A DNA stretch of 54,828 nt from Lysinibacillus boronitolerans JCM 21713 = 10a = NBRC 103108 (GCF_000772935.1 NZ_JPVR01000056.1:1-54828); one strand, 5' to 3'. Shown: positions 33,116-42,990, counted from the first letter of the stretch. The notes: generated from the letters alone by a model not told the origin. Numbers and translations: made by a program.

Positions 33116-34741
33116 ATGAGTAGTCAAACAATTAAAGAGGTGGATGCAGTTGTTCTAGGTGCTGGGTTCGCAGGTCTGTATATGCTACATCAGTTGAGGA
33201 GTAAAGGCTTTTCGACCATTGTATACGAGGCTGGGGATGGTGTAGGAGGTGTTTGGTATTGGAATCGTTATCCTGGTGCAAGATGTGACATTGAAAGTAT
33301 CTATTATAACTACACCTTTTCAAAAGAATTATATGAAGAATGGACTTGGACATCTAGATTTCCAGAGCAAGCGGAAATATTGCGCTATTTAAATTATGTA
33401 GCCGATCGTTTTCAATTGCGAACAGATATTCAATTTAACACAAGAGTCACTGCAGCTCATTTTGATGAAGAACGACATAAATGGATGATTTATCTAAACG
33501 ATGGACAGTACATTTTAACAAAGTATTTTATTACAGGAATAGGCTGTCTATCTGCTGCAAATGTTCCTAACATCCAAGGATTGCAACAGTTTAACGGAAA
33601 ATGGTATCACACGGGGCATTGGCCACATGAAAAGGTTGATTTTACTGGGAAGCGTGTAGGAATTATTGGGACAGGCTCAAGCGGGATTCAGGCAATACCT
33701 GTTATTGCAAAAGAAGCAGAGCAGTTAACGGTGTTTCAACGTACTCCCCAATATACGATTCCCGCTCGTAACCATGCATACGATGAGGACTTTATCAAAG
33801 AAACCAAGCAAAATTTCGAAGCGATAAAGCATTCCATGAGAAATTCTGTTTCAGGTACACCTTTTGCACAAAATCAGCAATCTGCAATGGAAGATCGTGA
33901 TGATAGGAGGCAGGAGGTTTTTGAGAAAGCTTGGGCACAAGGTGGCTTTGCCTTCTCAGCTACTTATCATGACTTGTTAACGAATGAACAGTCCAATGAA
34001 AAAGCGGCAGAATTTATTCGCTCCAAAATACGACAGATTGTGAAAGACCCTGTGGTAGCAGAGAAATTATGTCCGAAGTATATGTATGGCACGAAAAGAC
34101 AAGTGTTAGATAGCGATTATTTTGAAACCTATAACAGGGAGAATGTTTTACTGGTTGATGTCAAAGAATCACCCATTCAAAAAATTACAGGAGAAGGTAT
34201 TCAAACGGCAGATAACCATTTTGATTTAGACATCATCATTTTTGCGACAGGCTATGATGGCATGACAGGGCCATTATTTAAGATTGATATCCAAGGAAGG
34301 AATGGCGTGACATTAAAGGAGAAATGGAAGGGTGGGGCAGCTGTTCAAACCTATCTTGGACTCACAACAGCAGGTTTTCCAAATTTATTTATGATTACGG
34401 GACCAGAAAGCCCTTCTGTCCTCGTGAACATGCCAATTGCAATTGAGCAGCATGTCGAATGGGTTGCCGAGTGCATGCAATACTTGCGTGAGCATGACAT
34501 TGACCTTGTGGAACCAACTTTAGAAGCAGAGGAAGCTTGGAGCAAACATTGTCAAGAGGTTGCTAATGCAACACTCTACGTCAAAGGTGATTCCTGGTAT
34601 ACAGGAGCCAATATTGAGGGCAAACCTCGAAGCTTTTTAATCTATCTAGGAGGATTTGATTATTACACAAAACATTGTAAAGAAGTGGCTCAAAACAATT
34701 ATGAAGGCTTTAAGTTAATGAAATTAAAATCAATATCATAG
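33116..34741 (+). CDS. Baeyer-Villiger monooxygenase (flavin-containing)
   Basis: 541 residues, ATG with GAGGAGGAG upstream. Two Rossmann motifs are visible: GAGFAGLY (about 15-22) for FAD and GTGSSGIQ (about 185-192) for NADPH. Between them lies FNGKWYHTGHWP (about 159-170), which matches the Baeyer-Villiger fingerprint FxGxxxHxxxWP exactly. The enzyme inserts oxygen next to a ketone to give an ester or lactone. Length matches cyclohexanone-type monooxygenases. It leads a three-gene cluster with a dehydrogenase 26 bases downstream and an esterase. Confidence 0.92.
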   Translation: MSSQTIKEVDAVVLGAGFAGLYMLHQLRSKGFSTIVYEAGDGVGGVWYWNRYPGARCDIESIYYNYTFSKELYEEWTWTSRFPEQAEILRYLNYVADRFQLRTDIQFNTRVTAAHFDEERHKWMIYLNDGQYILTKYFITGIGCLSAANVPNIQGLQQFNGKWYHTGHWPHEKVDFTGKRVGIIGTGSSGIQAIPVIAKEAEQLTVFQRTPQYTIPARNHAYDEDFIKETKQNFEAIKHSMRNSVSGTPFAQNQQSAMEDRDDRRQEVFEKAWAQGGFAFSATYHDLLTNEQSNEKAAEFIRSKIRQIVKDPVVAEKLCPKYMYGTKRQVLDSDYFETYNRENVLLVDVKESPIQKITGEGIQTADNHFDLDIIIFATGYDGMTGPLFKIDIQGRNGVTLKEKWKGGAAVQTYLGLTTAGFPNLFMITGPESPSVLVNMPIAIEQHVEWVAECMQYLREHDIDLVEPTLEAEEAWSKHCQEVANATLYVKGDSWYTGANIEGKPRSFLIYLGGFDYYTKHCKEVAQNNYEGFKLMKLKSIS

Positions 34742-34767
34742 ATTGTGAGAGGGGAGCATATATCAAT

Positions 34768-35493
34768 ATGGAGCAACAAGTAGTCATTATTACAGGTGCA
34801 GGAAGCGGTATAGGAAGAGAGACTGCAAAATTGCTAGCAACTAAGGGAAAGGCATTAGTTTTAGTGGATTTTGATGAAACAAGTGGACTAGACACACTAC
34901 ATGCTGTAAAGGAACATCAACTACAAGCAATTTTTGTCCAAGCTGATGTTTCACAAAGCCTAGATGTCAAAAAATATGTGGACACTGCAAAAGAAACATT
35001 TGGCAGGATTGATGCTTTTATCAATAATGCAGGCGTTTTAAGCCCACCAGCACTACTAGGAGATCTAGATGAGGAGACGTTTGATAGAGTAATCTCGGTC
35101 AATCTTAAAGGGGCGTTTCTCGGCTTAAAGTATGTGTTAAAAGAAATGGAGCAACAGCAATCAGGTGTTATTGTGAATACATCTTCAGCAGCTGGTATAC
35201 AGGGACAACCCTATCTAGGTGGCTATGCGGCAAGTAAGCATGGTGTAATTGGGTTAACTAAAACGGCAGCCATGGAATATGGACCTAAAGGTATTCGAGT
35301 GAATGCAATTTGTCCTGGTGGTGTTACGACAAACATGACGAAGGGATTGGTATCGAGTCCAGAAGGAAATGGACCATTACGAAGATTAGCAGACCCTACT
35401 GAAATCGCAAATGTAATCGCTTTCTTAATTTCGCAAGAAGCTTCTTATGTGAATGGCGCTATCGTTCCAATCGATGGCGGTCTAACATCGTAA
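34768..35493 (+). CDS. Short-chain dehydrogenase/reductase
   Basis: 241 residues, ATG with GAGGGGAG upstream. Classical SDR features: TGAGSGIGRE (about 9-18) for cofactor, Asp near 34 (FDE) suggesting NAD preference, NNAG (about 86-89), catalytic Ser in VNTSSAAG, and YAASK (about 152-156), then CPGGVTTNMT. It would oxidise an alcohol to a ketone or the reverse. Placed between a Baeyer-Villiger monooxygenase and an esterase, it probably supplies the ketone substrate. Confidence 0.88.
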   Translation: MEQQVVIITGAGSGIGRETAKLLATKGKALVLVDFDETSGLDTLHAVKEHQLQAIFVQADVSQSLDVKKYVDTAKETFGRIDAFINNAGVLSPPALLGDLDEETFDRVISVNLKGAFLGLKYVLKEMEQQQSGVIVNTSSAAGIQGQPYLGGYAASKHGVIGLTKTAAMEYGPKGIRVNAICPGGVTTNMTKGLVSSPEGNGPLRRLADPTEIANVIAFLISQEASYVNGAIVPIDGGLTS

Positions 35494-35525
35494 AAAATAT
35501 TTTAAATAAGAGAGGAAGAATTTTA

Positions 35526-36476
35526 ATGGAACATCGTATTGATTCAGAGCTAAAAGAAACGTTAGCAATTTTTCCACCATTAGATTTGGATAATGTACAA
35601 GCTACAAGAGAAGGAATGGCAGCTGTTGCTGTACCAGCTCCAATAGAAGAGCATATCACAATAGAAAATAAAGTAATTCAAGGACCTGACAACCATTCTC
35701 TTCGTATTCGAATCTATAAGTCAAAAGAGCAAAAGGAAATTTATCCAGGCCTGCTATGGATTCATGGTGGGGGCTATGTCTTAGGAGCTCCCGAGGGAGA
35801 TGATGTGCTTTGTCAGCGCTTTGTCAATGACGCGAATTGTGTGGTGGTATCTGTAGACTATCGACTTGCACCTGAACATCCTTATCCAGCTCCGCTTGAA
35901 GATTGCTATGCAGCGTTAAAATGGGTCGCGGATCATGCGGATGAATTACGAATTGATCCTACCCGCTTAGGAATTGCTGGAGCTAGTGCTGGAGGTGGAC
36001 TCACAGCTGCACTTGCATTACTTACACGTGATCGAAATTATCCGAAGCTTAGTTTCCAAATGCCGCTCTATCCAATGATTGATGATCGCAATAATACACC
36101 GTCTTCATTAGAAATTAAGGGTCATATGATCTGGAACCACTCACTCAATCAGAAGGGCTGGGAAATGTATTTGAATGGAGCAAATGGTAGCGACAATGTG
36201 CCACCATATGCCGCAGCAGCTAGAGCGGATGATTTATCAGGTTTACCATTTACTTATACATGTGTTGGTCAACTTGATCCGTTTCGTGATGAGACTTTAC
36301 AATATGTAACCAAGCTATGTCAGGCTGGAGTAGATGTCGAATTCCACTTATACCCAGGCTGCTATCATGGCTTTGAGAGTATTGTTCCGACAGCCGCAGT
36401 CAGTCAAAGAGCTGTCACAGAGTATGTAGAAGCCGCTAAATATGTGTTGCATCGAAAGATTTCAGTGCCTTTATAA
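35526..36476 (+). CDS. Alpha/beta hydrolase, HSL-type esterase
   Basis: 316 residues, ATG with AGAGAGGAAG upstream. The HSL-family oxyanion motif HGGGY is at about 80-84 and the nucleophile Ser lies in GASAGG (about 154-159). The acid Asp (QLDPFRDE, about 256) and His (YHGFES, about 283) complete the triad. It should cleave the ester or lactone made by the upstream monooxygenase. It is the third gene of the cluster, ended by a strong terminator. Confidence 0.88.
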   Translation: MEHRIDSELKETLAIFPPLDLDNVQATREGMAAVAVPAPIEEHITIENKVIQGPDNHSLRIRIYKSKEQKEIYPGLLWIHGGGYVLGAPEGDDVLCQRFVNDANCVVVSVDYRLAPEHPYPAPLEDCYAALKWVADHADELRIDPTRLGIAGASAGGGLTAALALLTRDRNYPKLSFQMPLYPMIDDRNNTPSSLEIKGHMIWNHSLNQKGWEMYLNGANGSDNVPPYAAAARADDLSGLPFTYTCVGQLDPFRDETLQYVTKLCQAGVDVEFHLYPGCYHGFESIVPTAAVSQRAVTEYVEAAKYVLHRKISVPL

Positions 36477-36489
36477 AAAAACTTACGAA

Positions 36490-36530
36490 AATCCAGAAAC
36501 CATAATTTACTCAGGTTTCGGGATTTTTTT
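36490..36530 (+). terminator. Terminator of the monooxygenase cluster
   Basis: AATCCAGAAACC pairs with GGTTTCGGGATT (two weak positions) across an 11-nt loop, followed by seven Ts. Confidence 0.8.
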
Positions 36531-36614
36531 GTTAAGCAAAAAGGATTTTATAGCAAGTTTGTAATAGCGTCTTTTAGGTTAAACTTTTATCGAGTGAAAG
36601 GAGGAGAATATAAA

Positions 36615-37031
36615 ATGCTACAATTTGATTCAAAAATTGTTGGTAAAGAGATAGGTTTTGGCTATTTACGAGATAAAATTGCTAATCGAGGTTTCACGAT
36701 CGGCGGAAATTGGGAGTATTATAAAGGTAGCTTTGACTCGGTATTGTGGAAAGAGGCAGGAGAAACGATTTATTTGCGTGTCCCCTTTATCGTCACATCA
36801 GGGGAGCTTGATAATGAAGATGCTCAAATTCGTTTTCAAAAGCCATTTGTCATTAAGCATGTTGAGAATATTGGTCTAGATTATGATGAGGGTTCCTTAC
36901 TAGATGCAACTGGTGCTAGCCAATTCCAAACCCCGCTTGATAAAGATGGCTACATTCATGACAAAAGTAGATGGATTCAAGCGGGTGAACAAGCTGTGGA
37001 AGAGAAAGTACTACCATTTTTCATTCATTAG
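36615..37031 (+). CDS. YugN-like protein
   Basis: 138 residues from the ATG at 36615, with AAAGGAGGAG upstream (an earlier in-frame start lies inside that site). It is a single compact alpha/beta domain with the YugN pattern: LQFDSKIVGKEIGFGYLRDKI, then GGNWEYYKGSFD, YLRVPF and a GASQFQTPLDKDGYIHDKSRW-like tail. The function of this family, found in Bacillaceae, is unknown. Monocistronic. Confidence 0.75.
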   Translation: MLQFDSKIVGKEIGFGYLRDKIANRGFTIGGNWEYYKGSFDSVLWKEAGETIYLRVPFIVTSGELDNEDAQIRFQKPFVIKHVENIGLDYDEGSLLDATGASQFQTPLDKDGYIHDKSRWIQAGEQAVEEKVLPFFIH

Positions 37032-37182
37032 TTAGATAAATTTAAATGGTTGCTAGAAGAAATCATATGTCTTTTATCCTTGTTATTTTGGTAACATGTA
37101 ATCAAAAATACAAATAGAATTGTCGTAAGAATTTTCCAACATTATAATGGTATTAGCATGTACTACTATATGAGGTGAGTTT

Positions 37183-37344
37183 ATGGATAAAACAGCTATA
37201 GATGATTTTCAGCATTCCTTTCAGAAATTGCACCAAGAACGACTCATCCATCGTAAAGAAGCCTATCTAGAGGTGCTAGAGAAAACAAGAACATTTGGTG
37301 AAATAATCCTGTTTGAAAGTATAAAAAGTAAGAGAGGCGTCTAG
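37183..37344 (+). CDS. Small helical protein with good ribosome site
   Basis: 53 residues from an ATG preceded by TGAGGTGAG. The sequence is one long charged helix (FQHSFQKLHQERLIHRKEAYLEVLEKTR) with no Cys or membrane stretch. The stop overlaps a terminator stem, which supports a real gene. It reads like a small dimeric helical or coiled-coil regulator, but no family is recognised. Confidence 0.5.
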   Translation: MDKTAIDDFQHSFQKLHQERLIHRKEAYLEVLEKTRTFGEIILFESIKSKRGV

Positions 37345-37365
37345 GTGACGTCTCTTTCTATTTTT
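37333..37365 (+). terminator. Terminator of the small helical protein gene
   Basis: AGAGGCGTC pairs with GACGTCTCT (one G-T pair) across a 5-nt loop, followed by TTCTATTTTT. Confidence 0.7.
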
Positions 37366-37388
37366 CATAAATGAGAGGACGATTAATC

Positions 37389-38465
37389 ATGAGACGATAT
37401 ATGCCTTTATTACTGCTAACAATGATTCTATGTGTTGCTTGCACGTCAACGAAGGATAAAAACAATAAAAGGTTAGAAGGTGAGGAAAATCACGCTATAG
37501 ATGCCATGAATGCCTCAATTGAAATAATAGCAGATCAATTGCAGACACCTTGGTCGATTCAAAAAAGTGGAGATGACTTTTATATAGCAGAAAGGCCAGG
37601 AAGTATTGTAAAAATTGCGGAAGGGGCCTTTACTAGACAACAGATTACCCTAAAAAAGGAGCTATCATCCGCGCCTGAGGCTGGTTTGTTGGGATTTGTT
37701 TTAGCACCTAATTTTCCTACCAGTCAGGTAGCCTATGCATATTATACGTATGTCGAGAAAGAGGAACAATTTAATCGAATTGTTACGTTAACGTTAAGCG
37801 ATAATAAATGGCTCGAACAGGATCTTATTATTGATCGAATAAAGAGTGGTACATATCATCATGGGGGACGTTTGAAAATAGGTCCTGATGGCAAGCTGTA
37901 TGCAACGGTAGGAGATGCAACACAACCTTCTTTAGCACAGGATGTGACTGCTTTAGAAGGGAAAATTTTGCGTATCAATTTGGATGGCTCCATACCGAAT
38001 GATAATCCTTTTCCTCAATCCTATATATACAGCTATGGACATCGAAATCCACAAGGCTTAGCATGGTCTACTGATGGTACGATGTACGCCAGTGAGCATG
38101 GCAATGCAGCAAATGATGAAATTAATATAATTGAAAAGGGGAAGAATTATGGCTGGCCTCTTATTGAAGGAACGGAGAAAAAGCACGGGATGATAACACC
38201 TCTCTTTACATCGGGTACTTCTACCACATGGGCACCATCAGGCATTGCTATTGTAAATGATCAATTATATGTCGCTGCCCTAAGAGGTACAGCAGTCTTA
38301 GCTTTTGATATAAATAAGAACAAACACAATGAATTACTATCAGAATTTGGTAGAATTCGTGATGTCTTTGTGGATGAAAAATTTCTTTATTTTATTAGCA
38401 ATAATACAGATGGCCGTGGAAATCCGCAACCACAGGATGATAAACTATATCGAATGCCATTGTGA
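37389..38465 (+). CDS. Lipoprotein soluble aldose sugar dehydrogenase (PQQ type)
   Basis: 358 residues from the ATG at 37389, with GAGAGGA upstream. The signal peptide ends in LCVAC, so Cys18 is lipidated. The rest is a six-bladed beta-propeller of the glucose/sorbosone dehydrogenase family: TPWSIQKSGDDFYIAERPG, GLLGFVLAPNF, the HHGGRLKIGPDGKLYATVGD box (active His and PQQ/calcium region), YSYGHRNPQGLAW and NYGWPLIEG. Members oxidise sugars with PQQ at the cell surface. Most Bacilli do not make PQQ, so the cofactor may come from outside or the role may differ. Confidence 0.85.
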   Translation: MRRYMPLLLLTMILCVACTSTKDKNNKRLEGEENHAIDAMNASIEIIADQLQTPWSIQKSGDDFYIAERPGSIVKIAEGAFTRQQITLKKELSSAPEAGLLGFVLAPNFPTSQVAYAYYTYVEKEEQFNRIVTLTLSDNKWLEQDLIIDRIKSGTYHHGGRLKIGPDGKLYATVGDATQPSLAQDVTALEGKILRINLDGSIPNDNPFPQSYIYSYGHRNPQGLAWSTDGTMYASEHGNAANDEINIIEKGKNYGWPLIEGTEKKHGMITPLFTSGTSTTWAPSGIAIVNDQLYVAALRGTAVLAFDINKNKHNELLSEFGRIRDVFVDEKFLYFISNNTDGRGNPQPQDDKLYRMPL

Positions 38466-38515
38466 TATAATATTTGAGAAAACATGGAATGGTAGGATGA
38501 ATGGGGAGGACAAAC

Positions 38516-38935
38516 ATGGCAAACTATCTTAAGATCGCAGTAGCAATTGATTTCTCAGAACAGTCATTAAAAGCATTGGATAGAGCGAATCAATTAGCAA
38601 AGGAACACAATGCTATTTTGCAATTGGTGAATGTCATTGATACAAAATCGTTTGGAGCAGTTTCAGCATATGACTTAAAATATGCCGAGGAATTGAAGAA
38701 GGAAAACATTCTTAAAATGGAAAAGCTAGAAAAAGAGGCGTTACAGACAGGAGTCAAAGCTGTTGAATCCATTGTGGAAACAGGGTCACCAAAAGGTATT
38801 TTAACACAATTACCTCAGGTTGATTTAATTGTTTGTGGTGCAACTGGATTAAATCGTATGGAGAAAATGATGTTAGGCTCTGTTGCAGAGAAAGTTGTAC
38901 GACATGCGCATTGTGATGTGTTGATTGTTCGTTAG
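38516..38935 (+). CDS. Universal stress protein
   Basis: 139 residues from the ATG at 38516, with GGGGAGGA upstream. UspA fold: the opening KIAVAIDFSEQSLKALDRA, and the ATP-binding C-terminal box GATGLNRMEKMMLGSVAEKVVRHAHCDVLIVR-type pattern with GxxGxxxxxxGSVAEKV. It binds ATP and acts in stress survival through unknown partners. A bidirectional terminator follows. Confidence 0.92.
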   Translation: MANYLKIAVAIDFSEQSLKALDRANQLAKEHNAILQLVNVIDTKSFGAVSAYDLKYAEELKKENILKMEKLEKEALQTGVKAVESIVETGSPKGILTQLPQVDLIVCGATGLNRMEKMMLGSVAEKVVRHAHCDVLIVR

Positions 38936-38955
38936 TTGTTAAAATAGCTGAGAGT

Positions 38956-38995
38956 AAAAAACCTGCTTGTGCTAGTAGACAAGCAGGTTCTTTTA
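38956..38995. terminator. Bidirectional terminator between convergent genes
   Basis: AACCTGCTTGT and ACAAGCAGGTT form a perfect 11-bp stem with an 8-nt loop. CTTTTATT follows on the plus strand and TTTTTACT on the minus strand. Confidence 0.85.
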
Positions 38996-39853
38996 TTATT
39001 GGATTGTTTGAGCGTTATCAATAATACTTTGAGGTATATCGATTGTTTTTAGATGATTAAATTCAGTATACGTTACGACTGATTTTGTATTCATTAACAA
39101 TTCGTCACCTTCTACGGCCATTTTTAAATCAAAATTCATATCCATTTTGTTCGTATCGAAAGTCTCTTTATCGATGTGTAGCACGTAGTTAATTTTTTCA
39201 ATTGATAGTTGATCCATTGGATTTTCTTCTAGACCCATTTCTTGCATAGACTTATTAATCTCAGAATCGATTAGCTCTTTGAACTTATCGCCTTTTGCAT
39301 CTAATGTAAGGACATATTCATCATCCGTTTGTTCAAATGTAAAGTCCTTAATGAATTTTTTCAATTGTTCTAGCTGTTCCTTTGCATCCGCAGAAGCCGC
39401 CGTTTGATCTAATATAGCATCAAAGTTCTCATCAGGGAGCTTTAACCAGCTATCTGTCGTCGAATCCTTCATAAATAAGCCTGCATCTTTTTTCATATAC
39501 ATTTCAATCGGCATGTCCATTGTTTTGTCACCTTCATTCATCATATCAGGCATTGTCATAGATCCTGATAAATGCATTGCAAGTGGATCAACGATGATAT
39601 CCATCTCCATTTTGGAGTCGATTGAAAACTCCATTGCTTCTTCACCAGACCCAACCTTTGTCACCTGTGTCATATCCATTTTAGCACTTGCACTTTGAAT
39701 ATCAGCCTGGCGATCTACTGCTTTGTCATACACTTGTTCTAAAGTGAGCTTGCTTTTATTAGTTGTGTCTTTCGTAGGCGTAGCACTTGAATTACAAGCG
39801 GCAAGTGTCAACGCTAGTGTTCCGACTGCTAATACTTTAAAAATTTTCTTCAT
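38996..39853 (-). CDS. Lipoprotein, DUF6612-like
   Basis: 285 residues from the ATG at 39853, with AGGAG nine bases upstream. The signal peptide ends in LAAC, so Cys20 is lipidated. The mature part is a beta-rich, LolA/LppX-like shell. It contains repeated Met-rich strands (MEMDIIVDPLAMHLSGSMTMPD) and a helical insert, as in DUF6612 proteins of Bacilli. Such folds can carry a hydrophobic ligand. The exact function is unknown. Confidence 0.75.
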   Translation of the reverse strand: MKKIFKVLAVGTLALTLAACNSSATPTKDTTNKSKLTLEQVYDKAVDRQADIQSASAKMDMTQVTKVGSGEEAMEFSIDSKMEMDIIVDPLAMHLSGSMTMPDMMNEGDKTMDMPIEMYMKKDAGLFMKDSTTDSWLKLPDENFDAILDQTAASADAKEQLEQLKKFIKDFTFEQTDDEYVLTLDAKGDKFKELIDSEINKSMQEMGLEENPMDQLSIEKINYVLHIDKETFDTNKMDMNFDLKMAVEGDELLMNTKSVVTYTEFNHLKTIDIPQSIIDNAQTIQ

Positions 39854-40025
39854 TACTTTCATCTCCTATTCTTGGTAAAAAACACTATCTACTACTATAC
39901 GCACTAAAAAAGGAAAAGTTTCATAAATTGTTAGAAAAGAACTAATTTTTTATTAAAAAAATAACATTTTCCCTACTTATACAAGTCGCAAACGCGAAAA
40001 TTATCAAATGAATAGGGATAAAACA

Positions 40026-40080
40026 AAAAAGCTGTCACGAACTTATCATACAAGGACGATAAGCTCAGACAGCTTTTTCT
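40026..40080 (-). terminator. Terminator of the qox operon
   Basis: GCTGTC/GACAGC and CTTATC/GATAAG form two stacked stems, with Ts on both sides. It lies about 25 bases past the qoxD stop. Confidence 0.75.
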
Positions 40081-40100
40081 TTACACTGTGGTTTCAGGGA

Positions 40101-40385
40101 TCAATTATAACCCCAGATCATAGCAAATAATGTACCAATGATTGTCACAACACCTACGAATACTGAGTATAAAATTGTTGTATATAATGTTTTTTTATCT
40201 TCAGATTCACCGATGTGCATGAATAATACTAATTGTACAGTTGCCTGTGCAAGAGCAGTTACTAGTAAAATTCCAAATGCCATGTTAAGAGACATATCGA
40301 ATTTAACAACTGCTAAAGCTACGATTGTTAGTAATAGTGAGAAGCCGAAGCCCATCACATGTTGTTTTGGGAATAATTCCTTCAT
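40101..40385 (-). CDS. qoxD: Cytochrome aa3 quinol oxidase subunit IV
   Basis: 94 residues with three membrane helices. The pattern VMGFGFSLLLTIVALAVV, then MAFGILLVTALAQATVQLVLFMHIGES is the subunit IV signature, including the FMH motif. It aids assembly of the oxidase. The start overlaps the qoxC stop by one base, which suggests coupled translation. Last gene of the operon. Confidence 0.92.
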   Translation of the reverse strand: MKELFPKQHVMGFGFSLLLTIVALAVVKFDMSLNMAFGILLVTALAQATVQLVLFMHIGESEDKKTLYTTILYSVFVGVVTIIGTLFAMIWGYN

Positions 40386-40984
40386 CAGCTAATCAGTCCT
40401 TTCAAGTAGACGAAGCTGAAGATGAAAATCCAAACAACGTCTAGGAAATGCCAGTACAGTGAGAAGATAAACGCTTTATTAGCCGTTTGTGGGTTTAAGC
40501 CACGTTTCGCTACTTGGATTAAAATAGCTACGCCCCAGAAGAAACCAAATGTTACGTGGGCTCCGTGCGTTCCAAGTAAAGTCATTAAGGACGATAAGAA
40601 TGCGCTTGTTTGAATCGTCGCACCTTCGTGTACATATGTGACAAATTCATCAATCTCAATAGCTAAGAAGCCAAGACCTAGTAAAAGAGTAATGATAAAG
40701 AATGTCATCATTGCTTTTTTACGACCGATACGCATTGCATGAACACCAAGACCAATTGTGAAACTACTTGTTAATAATAAGAATGTTTCCCATAGAACTG
40801 GAGTTAATTCGAAAATTTCGGCACCATCTGGTCCACTACCTGTACGTGTATGAAGTGTAAAATACACTGTAAATAATGTGGCAAATAACACGATCTCGGC
40901 GCCAAGGAAAATCCAAAAGCCAAAGATCTTTAGACGGTTTTCCTCTGTACTATATTCTAATGGAAGTGAAGAATCGATTTTCAT
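40385..40984 (-). CDS. qoxC: Cytochrome aa3 quinol oxidase subunit III
   Basis: 199 residues from the ATG at 40984; AGAGGTG inside the end of qoxB is its ribosome site, and an upstream GTG at 40996 overlaps that site. Five membrane helices are visible. Family motifs: FWIFLGAEIVLFATLFTVYFTLH near the start and GTHGAHVTFGFFWG, then FSLYWHFLDVVWIFIFSFVYLKG at the end. Five helices, not seven, match the quinol-oxidase form of subunit III. Confidence 0.93.
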   Translation of the reverse strand: MKIDSSLPLEYSTEENRLKIFGFWIFLGAEIVLFATLFTVYFTLHTRTGSGPDGAEIFELTPVLWETFLLLTSSFTIGLGVHAMRIGRKKAMMTFFIITLLLGLGFLAIEIDEFVTYVHEGATIQTSAFLSSLMTLLGTHGAHVTFGFFWGVAILIQVAKRGLNPQTANKAFIFSLYWHFLDVVWIFIFSFVYLKGLIS

Positions 40985-40985
40985 A

Positions 40986-42929
40986 TTATTTATCACCTCT
41001 CAAGCTTTTCTCAGTTGCCATTACTTCCTCAACTGAAATGTAACGACCATGATCTTTTTCGAATGAACGATGAATCATGAAGCCAAATACACCAAGCATA
41101 CTGATGATGGCTGGAATCCATAGATTGAATACAGCGAAGAATGCTGCAAGGAAGAAGAATCCACTCATCCAGAATGGTGTGCCTGTATTATTTGGCATGT
41201 GAATTTTTTCGATTGTACCTGCAGTAATATCGCGACCTTCTTTTTTCGCGAACCAATACTCATCTAAGCGAGTAACAGTAGGCACTACGGCAAAGTTATA
41301 TTCTGGTACTGGAGAATGAGTAGCCCACTCAAGTGTACGACCATCCCAAACATCCGCCTTTTCATTGCGAGGCATATGCTTCCAGCTGTAATAAATATTG
41401 TAGACGATTAACGCAAAGCCGACTGCAAGTCCTAGAGCACCGACGAACGATAACATGTTCAATGGACCATAACCAGTAGACTCAGAATAAGTGTACATAC
41501 GACGAGCATATCCATCTAAACCTAAAATAAATAGTGGGAAGAACGTTACGTTGAAGCTGATGGCAATGAACCAGAAACCAGCTTTCCCTAATTTTTCATT
41601 TAGACGGAAACCGAACATTTTTGGCCACCAGTAGTGGTAACCTGCAAGCACACCAAATACTGTACCTGGAATTAATACATAGTGGAAATGGGCAACTAAG
41701 AACATCGTATTATGATATTGGTAGTCAGCACTTGCCATCGCTAGCATTACCCCTGTAACCCCACCAATTGTGAAGATAGGAATAAAGCCAAGTGCATAAA
41801 GCATCGGTGTTGTAAATTGAATTTTCCCGTGCCTCATTGTGAGTAGCCAGTTGAATATTTTAACCCCAGTAGGAACTGCGATTGCCATTGTTGTAATAGA
41901 GAAAACACTGTTTACCATTACACCATGACCCATTGTATAGAAGTGGTGGGCCCAAACTACGAATGATAGTAGGGAAATGACCACCATACTCATCACCATA
42001 GATTTGTATCCGTATAAGTTTTTACGTGCAAATGTTGCAATGATTTCTGAGAAAATACCAAAAGCAGGTAGGATAACGATATAAACCTCAGGATGTCCCC
42101 AAACCCAGAATAGGTTGGCCCAAAGCATATCCATACCACCGTCTTGCATCGCAAAGAATTTTGTGCCGAATTGACGGTCAAACATCATAAGAGCAAGCGC
42201 TACAGTTAATACTGGGAATGCGAATACGATAATGATGTTTGTTATTAAAATAGACCAAGAAAACATTGGCATTTTCATTAATGTCATACCAGGGGCACGC
42301 ATTTTAATGATCGTCGTGATAAAGTTAACACCTGTCATTAAAGTACCAATACCTGATAATTGAAGAGCTAAAGAATAATAGTTATTCCCTACAGTCGGAC
42401 TAAAATCCGTACTTGCAAGAGGGAAGTAGGCTGTCCAACCAGCGTCTGGTGAACCACCAATAATGAATGATAAGTTTAGTAAACCAGCACCTGCTGCAAA
42501 TAGCCAGAAGCTGACAGCATTTAGACGTGGGAAAGCAACGTCACGTGCACCGATTTGAAGTGGAATAACAATGTTCATTAAGCCGATAACAAATGGCATC
42601 GCCATAAATAGAATCATTAATAAACCGTGTGTTGTGAAAATTTCATTATAGTGTTGTGCATCAAGAAGTCCATTATCTGGAACGGCTGTTTGTGCACGCA
42701 TTAATAGTGCATCGATACCACCGCGGAATAGCATTAATAAAGCTACTGCGATATACATAATCCCGATTTTTTTATGGTCAACAGTTGATAGCCAGTTTTT
42801 GTAGAAATAGCCCCATTTTTTGAAATAAGTAAGGCCTGCTACGATAACCACTGCACCAACTACGATACTAATAGCTGCCGCTAAAATCATCGGTTCTTGC
42901 ATTGGATGGAATAATTCTTCCATACTCAT
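40986..42929 (-). CDS. qoxB: Cytochrome aa3 quinol oxidase subunit I
   Basis: 647 residues, ATG with AAAGGAG upstream. Heme-copper oxidase core with 14-15 helices. Visible ligands: His in [15 protein letters not shown] (low-spin heme a), the cross-linked His-Tyr region [15 protein letters not shown] (CuB), the HH pair in WAHHFYTMG (CuB), and [11 protein letters not shown] near 415 (heme a3 and a). It reduces oxygen to water and pumps protons with menaquinol as donor. Length matches QoxB (about 650) more than CtaD. Confidence 0.95.
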   Translation of the reverse strand: MSMEELFHPMQEPMILAAAISIVVGAVVIVAGLTYFKKWGYFYKNWLSTVDHKKIGIMYIAVALLMLFRGGIDALLMRAQTAVPDNGLLDAQHYNEIFTTHGLLMILFMAMPFVIGLMNIVIPLQIGARDVAFPRLNAVSFWLFAAGAGLLNLSFIIGGSPDAGWTAYFPLASTDFSPTVGNNYYSLALQLSGIGTLMTGVNFITTIIKMRAPGMTLMKMPMFSWSILITNIIIVFAFPVLTVALALMMFDRQFGTKFFAMQDGGMDMLWANLFWVWGHPEVYIVILPAFGIFSEIIATFARKNLYGYKSMVMSMVVISLLSFVVWAHHFYTMGHGVMVNSVFSITTMAIAVPTGVKIFNWLLTMRHGKIQFTTPMLYALGFIPIFTIGGVTGVMLAMASADYQYHNTMFLVAHFHYVLIPGTVFGVLAGYHYWWPKMFGFRLNEKLGKAGFWFIAISFNVTFFPLFILGLDGYARRMYTYSESTGYGPLNMLSFVGALGLAVGFALIVYNIYYSWKHMPRNEKADVWDGRTLEWATHSPVPEYNFAVVPTVTRLDEYWFAKKEGRDITAGTIEKIHMPNNTGTPFWMSGFFFLAAFFAVFNLWIPAIISMLGVFGFMIHRSFEKDHGRYISVEEVMATEKSLRGDK

Positions 42930-42990
42930 TGGATGCGCTCCTTTCAGAATTAAAAATTAATGTCTCGATTCGTTCAACGATAAAATCTAA

